Assembly: GCF_000799165.1 (NCBI RefSeq)
Contig: NZ_JUGF01000001.1
Coordinates: 372,001-436,000 of the forward strand
Reading direction: 5' to 3'
Length of the DNA: 64,000 nt
Origin: Methylotenera versatilis 7
GTDB taxonomy: Bacteria > Pseudomonadota > Gammaproteobacteria > Burkholderiales > Methylophilaceae
Of this stretch, positions 18,467 through 26,841 are shown in pieces; the stretch's first letter is position 1; each line of letters starts with the position of its first letter. The notes under the pieces are model-generated. The model worked only from the letters and a program-made list of their open reading frames with translations. It was not told the DNA's origin and did no database searches. Made by a program: the position numbers and the translations under genes.

Positions 18467-18788
18467 AATCAGTTGTTCTCAGCTAAGGTAATAACGATAT
18501 TATTGACTACGATTGTCTCACAACCATTTAAGGATTACTTACATCTGCGTTAATCAATAAGGTAGCAAATTTACAACTACAAACAAGGGTATGGGAGTAT
18601 GTTGAAACAAGTGTAGGCAAGCCCTCACCACTTGATATCAAAATTGTTGGCTATTTAATTTTCGAAATTTGTTAGTGCTTAAAATTTTATAACATCAATA
18701 ATTTGAATATTAAAGGACGTTATATTTCATTTTTATTGAATATTGATTGGGCGGATAATGCGACTGTAATCATATATACAGAGGCAAT
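18467..18788. other. Gene-free gap between ybaK-like gene and rubredoxin
   Basis: About 320 bases of AT-rich DNA between the divergent ybaK-like and rubredoxin genes. The first 230 bases show no open frame with coding character and no clear RNA. The last 85 hold the conserved operator-like motif described separately and an ATAATGC element at 18755-18761 that could serve as part of a -10 region. Confidence 0.6.
18705..18747 (+). promoter_or_regulatory. Conserved operator-like motif upstream of rubredoxin, shared with cysJ
   Basis: This 43-base block matches 19899-19940 upstream of cysJ at 36 of 42 aligned positions with one single-base gap. Common cores are AATATTAAA, TTATATTTCATT and TTATT plus AATATT. 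AATATT recurs at both ends, giving a partial dyad. ATAATGC follows in both copies at a similar distance. Two promoters sharing such a block on either side of a LysR gene suggests one regulator for both. Confidence 0.6.
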
Positions 18789-18992
18789 ATGGAAGTTTGG
18801 CAGTGTGTAATTTGTACTTTAATTTACGATGAGGCTATAGGCTATCCAAAATTGGGGATCAGTCCTGGCACGCCCTGGCATGAACTTCCTGACTACTGGA
18901 AATGTCCTGATTGCGGTGCGAATAAGGCGAATTTTGAATCTATTCCTATTGAGGAATATTTGAATCAAATGTTTATATTAGGTGAGGACTAA
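18789..18992 (+). CDS. Rubredoxin
   Basis: A 67-residue rubredoxin, a small cytoplasmic electron carrier with one iron held by four cysteines. The ligands are Cys6 and Cys9 (QCVICTLIYDE) and Cys39 and Cys42 (KCPDCGANK), with the expected GYPKLGISPGTPW loop between them. The C-terminus is about 12 residues longer than minimal rubredoxins. It shares a promoter motif with cysJ 1.2 kb away, so it may supply electrons to, or be co-induced with, the sulfite reductase. Partner is inferred only. Confidence 0.92.
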   Translation: MEVWQCVICTLIYDEAIGYPKLGISPGTPWHELPDYWKCPDCGANKANFESIPIEEYLNQMFILGED

Positions 18993-19030
18993 AGTGGATT
19001 TGAATGGCCAGGCTTCTCTCATGCTTTGAG

Positions 19031-19879
19031 CTAGCGCTGTGACCAATTAGCTTCCTCGATCGCTACAGTCTTTAAAACGGTTAATACTTCTGTCATTAAC
19101 GTGCTGAGTTTGTTTCTTGGGTAGACCAAATAGATGGGGTAAGAAAATTCTGGCGCTTGAGGCACCAGTTCAAGAATACCTTCGTTGATATATTGTTGCA
19201 CTACTCGAGTACGAAAATAGCCGCTACCGCCATTTTCAAGTAGGTAGTGGAGTGCTAGGGGGCCTAAATTCAACGATAGCTGATTGTGAGAATATTCTGC
19301 AAGGGCAGTATTGTGTTGCTGGTTAAAGTCGTCACCCCAGTCCACGTAGATGTATGGGCCAGATTTCCTAACCGATCTCACAAGAACTAATTTTTCTTCT
19401 AACAATTGTTCAACTTGCATTCCTGGCCAATAATCAGGCTGATGTACCAAGGCTGCATCCATTGCACCAATTTCTAATTTTTGATGGAGTGTTCTCGTTT
19501 CACCTACTTCCGCACGTATGGCGAGAGAAGGCAAATGACTGCGAATAGCGCCAAGCCAGTTCAAAAGTAATGGGTTCCATAAACTAATTTCACCTCCAAT
19601 TGTGATTAGATCAATCGACCCGATTGGCAAAGGTAAGTCTTTACGTGCCATTTCCCATATTTGAACAAGCTGGCTGGCATGAGTGACAAACCTTTTTCCG
19701 TTTTCAGTCAGCTTAGCTCCACTTCTGTTGCGTATAAATAATCTGCAGTTTAATAGCTCCTCTAAATGTTGTATGCGAGCGGTTACTGTGGTTTGAGTGA
19801 TATGTAACCGCTCGGCAGCCTGAATAAAGCTACCTGTTCGAATGATTTCAAGAAAAGTAAGAGCAAGGTTGATGTCCAT
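19031..19879 (-). CDS. LysR-family transcriptional regulator
   Basis: A 282-residue LysR-type regulator. The N-terminal winged helix-turn-helix is clear (LALTFLEIIRTGSFIQAAERLHITQTTVTARIQHLEELLN, residues about 4-44, seen in two parts), followed by a substrate-binding domain ending near residue 280. It is transcribed divergently from cysJ and lies between cysJ and the rubredoxin gene. A LysR protein in this position commonly controls the divergent operon; the shared motif at 18705 and 19899 is its likely target. The inducer is unknown; a sulfur compound such as sulfite is a plausible guess. Confidence 0.88.
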   Translation of the reverse strand: MDINLALTFLEIIRTGSFIQAAERLHITQTTVTARIQHLEELLNCRLFIRNRSGAKLTENGKRFVTHASQLVQIWEMARKDLPLPIGSIDLITIGGEISLWNPLLLNWLGAIRSHLPSLAIRAEVGETRTLHQKLEIGAMDAALVHQPDYWPGMQVEQLLEEKLVLVRSVRKSGPYIYVDWGDDFNQQHNTALAEYSHNQLSLNLGPLALHYLLENGGSGYFRTRVVQQYINEGILELVPQAPEFSYPIYLVYPRNKLSTLMTEVLTVLKTVAIEEANWSQR

Positions 19880-19898
19880 CGGTATATATCGAAATATT

Positions 19899-19940
19899 TA
19901 ATATTAAAAGCCATTATATTTCATTATTATTAATATTAAT
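19899..19940 (+). promoter_or_regulatory. Conserved operator-like motif upstream of cysJ, shared with rubredoxin
   Basis: The partner of the motif at 18705-18747. It lies in the 105-base gap between the LysR start and cysJ, about 20 bases from the LysR start codon, so it could serve both autoregulation and cysJ activation. AATATT is repeated at both ends (19900-19905 and about 19932-19937), and ATAATGC follows at 19949-19955. Confidence 0.6.
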
Positions 19941-19984
19941 AACATTTCATAATGCTGGTTTATGAATAAAAGTACAGAAATGAT

Positions 19985-21724
19985 ATGACCGTCAGTTTAG
20001 CGGTAGATGTATTCAATGATAAAAAGTGGCAAGAGATACAACTCTTGTTGCAAACGTTGGATGCTCGCCAAATGACATGGCTAAGTGGATATTTGGCAGG
20101 TCAAAGTAATAAGACTGTTGAAACAGAGCCGCCAATTGTTAATGAGCCTGAAGTGTTGGTGGCTTATGGATCTGAAACCGGAAATTGTGAAAAACTAGCG
20201 CGCCAACTGGAGGCACTGGCGCGGGCGGAAAATATAAAAGTCGTCGTTAGAGATCTTGCGTATATATACCCGCGCCAATTAAGCAAACAATCTCATGTGC
20301 TATTCATTTGCAGCACGCATGGTGATGGTGACCCGCCAGAATCAATAAAGAATTTCTATGCATCTTTAATGGATGCTAAAGCTGCGAGATTGCCAAATTT
20401 ACGCTATGCAGTTCTATCATTGGGAGATAGCACCTACGAACATTTTTGTGCAACCGGAAAACAACTGGATGAGCGATTTGCTTCTTTAGGTGGTACGCGT
20501 CTTACTTTTAGGCAGGATTGTGATGTTGATTACCATGGTGCTGCAAAGTTGTGGATGGAAGAAGTCTTAAAACTCATCCCGCGTAGTGAATCGGTAGAAA
20601 GCACGACTAGGCAACATATCGAGCAATCTGAAAAGATTACAAAAAGTAATCCGTTATTAACAACAGTTCTGAGTAATACCCGATTGAGTAGCATCAGTCG
20701 CACTAATCCCGTTCATCATATTGAGCTGTCGATTGATAGCAAAAGAGTTTCATTAGCGCCAGGCGATGCGATTGGTGTTCTGGTACGAAACCCAGATTCT
20801 TTGGTAGATGAAGTCTTAGAAGCCGCTAGTATGAAACGCGATGAAGTTGTGACAATCAATCACAGAACAACCCGCTTGGATATGGTGCTTGCGGAAGACT
20901 GTGATTTAACCATCCCAAGTAACAAGTTTATTGAGATGTGGAGTCAGGTGGCTTTGAGTGCAGATTTAACTGCAATAGCTAATCTAGAACATAGCGAAAA
21001 AAAGAATTTTTTAAAAACGTATCAAGTGCTGGACATCATCAAGAAGTTTCCAGCAAAAGTAGATGCACAACGTTTTGTGGATCATTTACGACCGCTGCAG
21101 CCACGTTTATATGATGTTGCTAACAGTATCAATCTTGTCGAAGATGAAGTTCACCTCACGGTCAAAAAATACACTTATGAGTTTCAGGATAGAGTTGAAG
21201 AGGGCGTGGCTTCAGCACATTTGGTTGATATTAAAGAGAACGATCAACTAAGGATATATCCATATCGAAACTCTCGTTTTCATTTACCCGAAGCATTAGA
21301 TGTGCCGTTGATATTAATTGCTGATAGTACAGGAATAGCACCGTATCGATCTTTTATTCAAGAGCTGCAGCTAGGTATAAGAACACATCCATGCTGGTTG
21401 ATTTTTTCTGAAGAGCAATACGAAGAAGATTTTCTGTATCAAGTAGAGCTACAAAAAGCGATGGAGCTAGGTATTTTGAAGCGTATTGATACCTTTTTTT
21501 ATCACGAGCAATTAGATAGTTCACTGGGTAAGACGGTAGTTGAACAATTTGACTTACTTATAGACTGGTTAAAGCAAGGAGCACATATTTATCTATGTGG
21601 GGACAAGCAGCTTTTGACCGAATGTGAAATTGAAATGACTTCCTGGCTAATGAATAGCGGTAAACATGAAGTGAGTTGGCAGTCTTTGGATAGCAGCCAT
21701 CGCATACACAGGAATTTGTATTAG
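19985..21724 (+). CDS. cysJ: Sulfite reductase flavoprotein subunit (CysJ-like)
   Basis: A 579-residue diflavin reductase that passes electrons from NADPH through FAD and FMN to the sulfite reductase hemoprotein. It has an N-terminal helix, a flavodoxin domain (VAYGSETGNCEKLARQLEALA, about 58-78; CSTHGDGDPPESIKNFY), then an FAD-binding part (RPLQPRLYDVANS, about 366-378) and an NADP-binding part (STGIAPYRSFIQE; YLCGDKQLL), ending in the aromatic Tyr expected at the flavin. The flavin motif reads RLYDVANS where CysJ usually has RLYSIASS, and STGIAPY replaces GTGIAPF. Its stop overlaps the cysI start by one base. Confidence 0.9.
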   Translation: MTVSLAVDVFNDKKWQEIQLLLQTLDARQMTWLSGYLAGQSNKTVETEPPIVNEPEVLVAYGSETGNCEKLARQLEALARAENIKVVVRDLAYIYPRQLSKQSHVLFICSTHGDGDPPESIKNFYASLMDAKAARLPNLRYAVLSLGDSTYEHFCATGKQLDERFASLGGTRLTFRQDCDVDYHGAAKLWMEEVLKLIPRSESVESTTRQHIEQSEKITKSNPLLTTVLSNTRLSSISRTNPVHHIELSIDSKRVSLAPGDAIGVLVRNPDSLVDEVLEAASMKRDEVVTINHRTTRLDMVLAEDCDLTIPSNKFIEMWSQVALSADLTAIANLEHSEKKNFLKTYQVLDIIKKFPAKVDAQRFVDHLRPLQPRLYDVANSINLVEDEVHLTVKKYTYEFQDRVEEGVASAHLVDIKENDQLRIYPYRNSRFHLPEALDVPLILIADSTGIAPYRSFIQELQLGIRTHPCWLIFSEEQYEEDFLYQVELQKAMELGILKRIDTFFYHEQLDSSLGKTVVEQFDLLIDWLKQGAHIYLCGDKQLLTECEIEMTSWLMNSGKHEVSWQSLDSSHRIHRNLY

Positions 21725-23436
21725 TGAGTATAAGAATGGATAAAAACTTAACGCTTGAGAATGAAATTTCACAGGTTGTCGATCAGTTGCCGCCCTATGA
21801 GCAGTTCAAATTCAATAGTAACTTTCTTAGAGGCACCATTCTTGATGGGTTGAAACGTGCCGATACCGGAGCTGTTCCGGGGCAAGATCCTCTGCTCATG
21901 AAGTTTCATGGCATCTACCAGCAAGATAATCGGGATATTAGATCGAATCGAGCCGAAAGAAAGCTTGAGCCAGCATATCAGTTTATGGTGAGGTTAAGGA
22001 TTCCTGGCGGATTCTTAACCGCCAAACAGTGGTTAGGACTAGATAAAATATCCAGAAAATTTTCGGAACGAGGCCTGAGGATTACTACTCGCCAGACAAT
22101 TCAATTTCATGGGATACGTAAAAAAAATCTGCAGCCATTTATGAGGGCAATTCGGGATATTGGGCTTGATACCATTGCTGCGTGCGGTGATGATAGCCGT
22201 GGCGTTGTTTGTGGGTCAAATCCGGAGTTATCTCACGTACACCATCAAGTATTTAATCTGGCAAAAGAAACCAGTAAAAGATTGATTCCAAAAACTGGAG
22301 CTTACTCTGAAGTTTGGTACGGTGAGAAAAGTATAAGTAATTTGGCTAATTCAAACGAAGATCCTGTTTATACCAAATTATATTTACCGCGAAAATTTAA
22401 AGTAGGTTTTGTTATCCCGCCAAGCAATGACATTGATGTTTATGGCCAGGATGTCGGTTTTATTGCGATTGTAAAAAATAAGAAGCTATTAGGTTTTAAT
22501 TTGTGTGTTGGCGGAGGTATGGGAAAAATCTACAGCAGGTCAGATAGTTATCCGCGATTAGCCGAACAGATTGGTTTTATAAAAGCAGCAGAAGCATCAG
22601 CGGTTGCTGAAATCATCATGACGATACAGCGTGATTACGGAAGTAGAGAAGATCGTCATCAGGCCAGATTTAAATACACATTAGACAGGCTAGGTAATAA
22701 GTGGTTTTTAGAGATATTAGCGAAACGGAGAGGAAAAGCATTAGAGCCAGCGAAACCATTTGAATTTACCCATAACAGTGATCCAACAGGCTGGCAGCAA
22801 GGTGATGATGGGCGATGGCATGGAACATTACAAATTGAAAGTGGCAGAATCGATGGTGCACTTCAAGATAAATTAGCCGGATTTTTCCAACAGTTTGATG
22901 GAGATATTAGACTTACTCCGAATCAAAATCTTCAGCTTGTTAATGTGAATGCCTATTCACTCGCTCAGACTAAGTGGCGCCTAGATGATATTGGACTTAG
23001 CGAGCATCTGGCACATCAAAGCCAAGCGGCACACACCATGAGTTGCGTGGCACTACCTACATGTGGATTGGCGATGGCTGAGGCCGAGCGCTATCTACCT
23101 AACTTTAAAGTATTGTTTGATTCTTTAAAGTCGGCTCATGGACTTTACGATGAGCCAATCACACTTCGTATCACTGGTTGTCCTAATGGCTGTGCAAGAC
23201 CTTATTTAGCAGAAATAGCACTTACCGGACGTGCCTTAGGGCTTTATAACCTTTATTTAGGTGGCAGTTATATCGGCAACAGGCTGGCAAAACTATATGC
23301 CAGCAATGTCAATGAACATCGAATTGTTGAGATATTAAATCGTCTGTTCGGAAAGTACGCTAATGAGCGCAGATTGGATGAAAAATTTGGTGATTTTTTA
23401 GTGCGCAATGAATTATTGGACCAGCAAAAACCTTAA
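21724..23436 (+). CDS. cysI: Sulfite reductase hemoprotein subunit (CysI)
   Basis: A 570-residue siroheme and 4Fe-4S enzyme that reduces sulfite to sulfide by six electrons in assimilatory sulfur metabolism. The cluster-binding cysteines are visible as SCVALPTC (about 440-447) and GCPNGC (about 484-489). The siroheme-binding arginine-rich part (RLRIPGGFLTAKQW; TTRQTIQFHGI) is also present. Length matches the E. coli protein (570). It starts at GTG overlapping the end of cysJ; an in-frame ATG 12 bases on is an alternative. No cysH, cysD or cysN lies nearby, so the pathway is split in this genome. Confidence 0.94.
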   Translation: MSIRMDKNLTLENEISQVVDQLPPYEQFKFNSNFLRGTILDGLKRADTGAVPGQDPLLMKFHGIYQQDNRDIRSNRAERKLEPAYQFMVRLRIPGGFLTAKQWLGLDKISRKFSERGLRITTRQTIQFHGIRKKNLQPFMRAIRDIGLDTIAACGDDSRGVVCGSNPELSHVHHQVFNLAKETSKRLIPKTGAYSEVWYGEKSISNLANSNEDPVYTKLYLPRKFKVGFVIPPSNDIDVYGQDVGFIAIVKNKKLLGFNLCVGGGMGKIYSRSDSYPRLAEQIGFIKAAEASAVAEIIMTIQRDYGSREDRHQARFKYTLDRLGNKWFLEILAKRRGKALEPAKPFEFTHNSDPTGWQQGDDGRWHGTLQIESGRIDGALQDKLAGFFQQFDGDIRLTPNQNLQLVNVNAYSLAQTKWRLDDIGLSEHLAHQSQAAHTMSCVALPTCGLAMAEAERYLPNFKVLFDSLKSAHGLYDEPITLRITGCPNGCARPYLAEIALTGRALGLYNLYLGGSYIGNRLAKLYASNVNEHRIVEILNRLFGKYANERRLDEKFGDFLVRNELLDQQKP

Positions 23437-23469
23437 GTCCATCAGGAAATTAATTTAACAGGAGTATTT

Positions 23470-23796
23470 ATGTCGCGATATTTTTTTATACAAAGCCAGG
23501 ATATTTTCACGGAGGTGCGAACTAACGCCCAGTTTAACTTAGCCAAGAGCTTAGCTAAAAAGGGCAATTCCGTATCAATTCTTCTTGTGCAGAACGGAGT
23601 GGTTGCGGCTAGAAAAGGTGCGCGTAGCGCGCAAATGGACGCTTTATTAAATGATTCAGTCACTGTGCTGGCTGATAATTTTTCATTGGAACAAAGAGAG
23701 ATAAATGTCAATAATTTGAAGCCGAATATTAAGGTTTCTACAATTAATGTAGTGATTGATGCCTTGTTAAATGGCGATAAAGTGATTTGGAATTAG
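23470..23796 (+). CDS. DsrE-like small protein 1
   Basis: A 108-residue protein with a DsrE-like alpha/beta shape: RYFFIQSQDIFTEVRTNAQFNLAKSLAKKGNSVSILLVQNGV at the start and a C-terminal VVIDALLNGDKVIW. No cysteine is present, so it cannot itself carry sulfur as the catalytic DsrE/TusD subunits do. It sits 33 bases after cysI and 9 bases before a cysteine-rich DsrE-family gene, so it probably forms a complex with the next two products. An AGGAG ribosome site precedes its ATG. Confidence 0.6.
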   Translation: MSRYFFIQSQDIFTEVRTNAQFNLAKSLAKKGNSVSILLVQNGVVAARKGARSAQMDALLNDSVTVLADNFSLEQREINVNNLKPNIKVSTINVVIDALLNGDKVIWN

Positions 23797-23805
23797 GGAA
23801 TATAT

Positions 23806-24219
23806 ATGAGTAACAGAAAAACGATCACCTTTGCATTTATGGATCCGCCTTTTGAAAATGAGCGGACTGTCACATTCTTCCGTTTATTAGATGCTGCTTT
23901 AGAGACGGGAGCTAATGTCAAAGTATTTGCTTATGAAGGGGCCGCAGCCTTGTCTTTTGCATTACAGAAAGCGCATGGTAACGCTGTGCATGGCAGAAAT
24001 GAGACGGATGAAGATCATCCATTGACCAAAAATTGGATAGCAGCTTTACAAACTAAGGCGGCTTCGAAAGATTTGCAGTTTGACTGGGTAAATTGTGGCC
24101 TGTGTGTTGATGAACGAGGAGTCAATGAATGTATTAGTGGATGCGGTAGAGGCTCACCGGCAGATCTGCTGCGTTACGCGACAGCATCAGATAACACATT
24201 AATTATTGGTACCAGATAA
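23806..24219 (+). CDS. DsrE-family protein with four-cysteine motif
   Basis: A 137-residue DsrE-family protein. The N-terminus (ITFAFMDPPFENERTVTFFRLLDAAL) and the central KVFAYEGAAALSFAL segment match the alpha/beta fold of sulfur-relay proteins. Near residues 104-121 it has C-x2-C-x8-C-x3-C (CGLC then CISGC), which could bind a metal or form redox disulfides. The family moves sulfur as persulfide in DsrEFH and TusBCD complexes. Here, directly downstream of cysJI, it may handle the sulfide made by the reductase. This link is inference. Confidence 0.7.
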   Translation: MSNRKTITFAFMDPPFENERTVTFFRLLDAALETGANVKVFAYEGAAALSFALQKAHGNAVHGRNETDEDHPLTKNWIAALQTKAASKDLQFDWVNCGLCVDERGVNECISGCGRGSPADLLRYATASDNTLIIGTR

Positions 24220-24221
24220 TC

Positions 24222-24602
24222 ATGAAAATTTTACAAGTAGTTGAACAGGCTTTTCGAACCATTGTTGAGGAGCAAGACGACACCATTTTGTGGCTTACTC
24301 AGTCAATGATCAGTGCTGGCGGAGATTTGGAAGTATTGCTGACTGGAAATTGTGCATATTACGTAATTTTAAAACAACGACAACCAAGCTTGACGCTAGG
24401 CAGTTGGAAGCAAACGGAACCCGCAGAACTAAACCGAGATATAACAAATCTTTTAGAGAAAAAGATACCAGTTTATGTTTTACATGAAGAGTTACTTGAA
24501 CGCGGTCTTTTAGATACCCCAGTACACGAGGATATACAAGTAATTAATCATGACCAGTTGCTGGATATTTATGATCGTGTTGATCAGGTGTGGCAATGGT
24601 AG
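24222..24602 (+). CDS. DsrE-like small protein 3
   Basis: A 126-residue protein beginning MKILQVVEQAFRTIVEEQDD, with LWLTQSMISAGGDLEVLLTGNCAYYVIL resembling the DsrE/DsrH/TusB core, and a single cysteine in GNCAYY (about residue 46). The C-terminal half (IPVYVLHEELLERGLLDTPV) has the hydrophilic pattern seen in DsrE-like proteins. It begins 2 bases after the previous gene and ends the cysJI-dsrE-like operon. I cannot assign it to DsrE, DsrF or DsrH. Confidence 0.65.
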   Translation: MKILQVVEQAFRTIVEEQDDTILWLTQSMISAGGDLEVLLTGNCAYYVILKQRQPSLTLGSWKQTEPAELNRDITNLLEKKIPVYVLHEELLERGLLDTPVHEDIQVINHDQLLDIYDRVDQVWQW

Positions 24603-24749
24603 TCGCTTACGAGCTTGAATGAAAATCTTTAAAAATAGCCAGATTCATACAATAGTTTCTGTAAAGTAAACGTTGTAGGTGCTAGAGAGGGCAGCATTAT
24701 GTTAGGGCGCTAAGAGGTGGCTTGATGTGATATGTGGCACTGATACAAG

Positions 24750-24772
24750 CACCCACCTACTAGAGGTGGGTG
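24750..24772. terminator. Stem-loop between the sulfur operon and the FTR1 gene
   Basis: A perfect 9-base-pair inverted repeat (CACCCACCT and AGGTGGGTG) with a 5-base loop, in the gap between two convergent transcripts. No T-run follows on either strand, so it is at best a weak intrinsic terminator or an RNA 3'-end stabiliser. Confidence 0.5.
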
Positions 24773-24807
24773 TGAAAAGAAGTTCGCCTTCCTTCAATAA
24801 CTCTTGA

Positions 24808-26748
24808 TTAGATTTTATGGCGCTTTAATGACGTAAAGTAATTAAAGCTAAAACCGAAAAGTGCGACTATTAACACTAGCATCTGTGCGAACATGGTTTC
24901 TGCTGTTGGGTGCATACCTAATAGTGGTATGCGCGGCCAGGTGAAGGGAGTAACGCCAATCCATCCTGCCTCTTGTAGAGCAATGCTCCCTTTGCCTATC
25001 AGAATCACAGCCAACACCATCACTAAAACCGATGTAATTGAGAAAAATTTACCAATCGGCATAATTGCGCTGGTACGTAGCATTGCCCAAGCGATGATGA
25101 CCAATAACAAAATAGCTGTTAGAAATCCAGCTAATAATGCGCCACTATTCCCGTCAGTTGCAAGTGCGGAGTAGAAAAGAACTGTTTCAAAAACTTCGCG
25201 ATACACTGCAATAAATGACAAAGCGAATAAAGCCCATGCAGTCCGCCGAAACATCGCAGCAGATAACTTTTCGTGAAGGTAAGCTTGCCATCTTCCTGCG
25301 CTACTTTTTTGATGCATCCACAACCCAACTGTTAATAAAACGATTGCAGCAAATATAGACCCAGCCCCTTCAGTCACCTCTCTACTTGCGCCACTGATCG
25401 TGACCAAATAAGTCGCTATCACCCAAGTTAAAGCACCAGCGAACAATGCACTAACCCATCCGGAATGAACATATCGCAGCACATCAGGACGCTCTGCTTT
25501 TTTCAAAAACGCAATGATACCGATAACTATCAGAAGCGCTTCAACACCTTCTCGGAGCAGAATGGTCAGAGCCCCTATAAAGGTTGTCATTGGGTCGACT
25601 TCTTTTTTACCCATTTCTTCGTCTACGTCAGCAAAGAGCCTATTCAGATTTTCTGCGGCCGCCTCTGCTTCCGAAACGGTGCCCTTGGCTATAGCAGAAC
25701 GGTATGCCAACATTGCTCCTTCGACAGCAATCAGTAGCGACTTGTTACGCGCACCAATTGTTGGTTCAAGCGGTTCGAAACCATCTAAATATGCTGATAA
25801 ACCGAGTTTCATCGCAGCTGCTCGGTCACCAGAATGTAGCGCTGTTAAACTTTCTGAGAGTCGCAATCGTGATAAAGCAACACCAGCGGGTTTGAGCTCT
25901 TCTACTACGCCTGGGCTATTGCGAAGATAAGCTGTAATGTCGCGTGCGTTTGTTGACAGCATTTTTTGGGCGAGACTGTCTTGCGTTAATGTGGTAACGG
26001 CAGCTAAATCTGGAAAAAGGGTTTTAATATCGGGGGATTCTTTCCACAGCTTTTCACCTTGCGCACGCATTGCATCGTTATATGAGATGCTGCCGATGAA
26101 AAAAGCTAATGCCCAGCGGTCATCATCCGTTAGGCTTGCAAAGCTTGGCATTGAGGTGCCCTCAACACCTTGTGATATCACTTGATAAAGCGCCATCAGA
26201 CTTCTTGATTGCGCTCTTTCTTGATCAGTAAATGCAATCGGTTTAGGATCCAGAGCGGCGGCCAAAGGCCCGTTTCCGTCACCTTTTGACCCATGGCATG
26301 AAGCACATTGTGCGTTATATAGCATGCTTCCTTTGGAAAGATTGGGAGCTTTTTTAGGCGCTACAGGTATTGGATAAGCTGCAATGAGTTTTGTATTGGC
26401 TAGATGAGCCAGGCGCTTAACATCAGAAGCATCAGTCTTACTTACAACAGCAGAGCGTAAATCAGCTATTGCGGTAGCAATAGCATCTTTCGAAGCATTA
26501 GCAGGTAAAGACTGTATCTGTAGTGTCGCATTATTGGTGAAGTCGAGCATTTCTGCATATTCTGCTTCACTTACCACTGTTCCTTTATTAACAGCGCCGC
26601 CATAATCCACTGCAACATAATCAATTAACTGCCACAGTTGCTTTGCGCCATTATCTGATGCTGTTGTTTCTGCTAAGGACGTCCCAGGTGACAATATGAA
26701 ACATGCCAAGATCATCAATATTCTTGTCATGTTGACTTTAAAATCCAT
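24808..26748 (-). CDS. Cytochrome c/FTR1 iron permease
   Basis: A protein of about 646 residues joining a periplasmic part and an iron permease. After a signal peptide (ILMILACFILSPGTSLAE) comes a cytochrome c domain with CASCHG at about residue 148, then a helical linker, then an FTR1-type permease with about seven membrane helices. The permease bears the two iron-binding REGVE and REVFE motifs. FTR1 proteins take up iron after oxidation of Fe(II); the fused heme domain may supply the oxidising step. An in-frame TTG 12 bases earlier is a weaker start; ATG 26748 has GAGA just upstream. It follows mntP by about 80 to 95 bases. Confidence 0.88.
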   Translation of the reverse strand: MDFKVNMTRILMILACFILSPGTSLAETTASDNGAKQLWQLIDYVAVDYGGAVNKGTVVSEAEYAEMLDFTNNATLQIQSLPANASKDAIATAIADLRSAVVSKTDASDVKRLAHLANTKLIAAYPIPVAPKKAPNLSKGSMLYNAQCASCHGSKGDGNGPLAAALDPKPIAFTDQERAQSRSLMALYQVISQGVEGTSMPSFASLTDDDRWALAFFIGSISYNDAMRAQGEKLWKESPDIKTLFPDLAAVTTLTQDSLAQKMLSTNARDITAYLRNSPGVVEELKPAGVALSRLRLSESLTALHSGDRAAAMKLGLSAYLDGFEPLEPTIGARNKSLLIAVEGAMLAYRSAIAKGTVSEAEAAAENLNRLFADVDEEMGKKEVDPMTTFIGALTILLREGVEALLIVIGIIAFLKKAERPDVLRYVHSGWVSALFAGALTWVIATYLVTISGASREVTEGAGSIFAAIVLLTVGLWMHQKSSAGRWQAYLHEKLSAAMFRRTAWALFALSFIAVYREVFETVLFYSALATDGNSGALLAGFLTAILLLVIIAWAMLRTSAIMPIGKFFSITSVLVMVLAVILIGKGSIALQEAGWIGVTPFTWPRIPLLGMHPTAETMFAQMLVLIVALFGFSFNYFTSLKRHKI

Positions 26749-26806
26749 AATTTTTCTCAATCATTTAATTTAAACTATTAGTAACGCTAGATTCAAGTGT
26801 ACACAT

Positions 26807-26826
26807 GAAGGTTCATAATCACCTTC
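26807..26826. repeat. Inverted repeat between FTR1 and mntP genes
   Basis: GAAGGT (26807-26812) and ACCTTC (26821-26826) flank an 8-base loop in the gap after mntP. It could be a weak attenuator or an RNA-processing stem between the two co-directional genes. No poly-T tract is seen. Confidence 0.3.
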
Positions 26827-26841
26827 AAACCGAAGTAGTTG

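Noticed and set aside
23470-24602. A classical dsrEFH set of a sulfur-oxidation pathway
   Set aside because: The cysteine pattern does not match DsrE/DsrF/DsrH (the first protein has none and the second has four), and no dsrAB or other dsr gene is nearby.
24750-24772. A classical rho-independent terminator for the sulfur operon
   Set aside because: The stem is perfect but neither strand has the T-run, so I list it only as a weak candidate.
25514-25930. A 138-codon open frame on the + strand opposite the FTR1 gene
   Set aside because: The - strand gene carries heme and iron-binding motifs throughout; the opposite frame looks like a low-complexity shadow.
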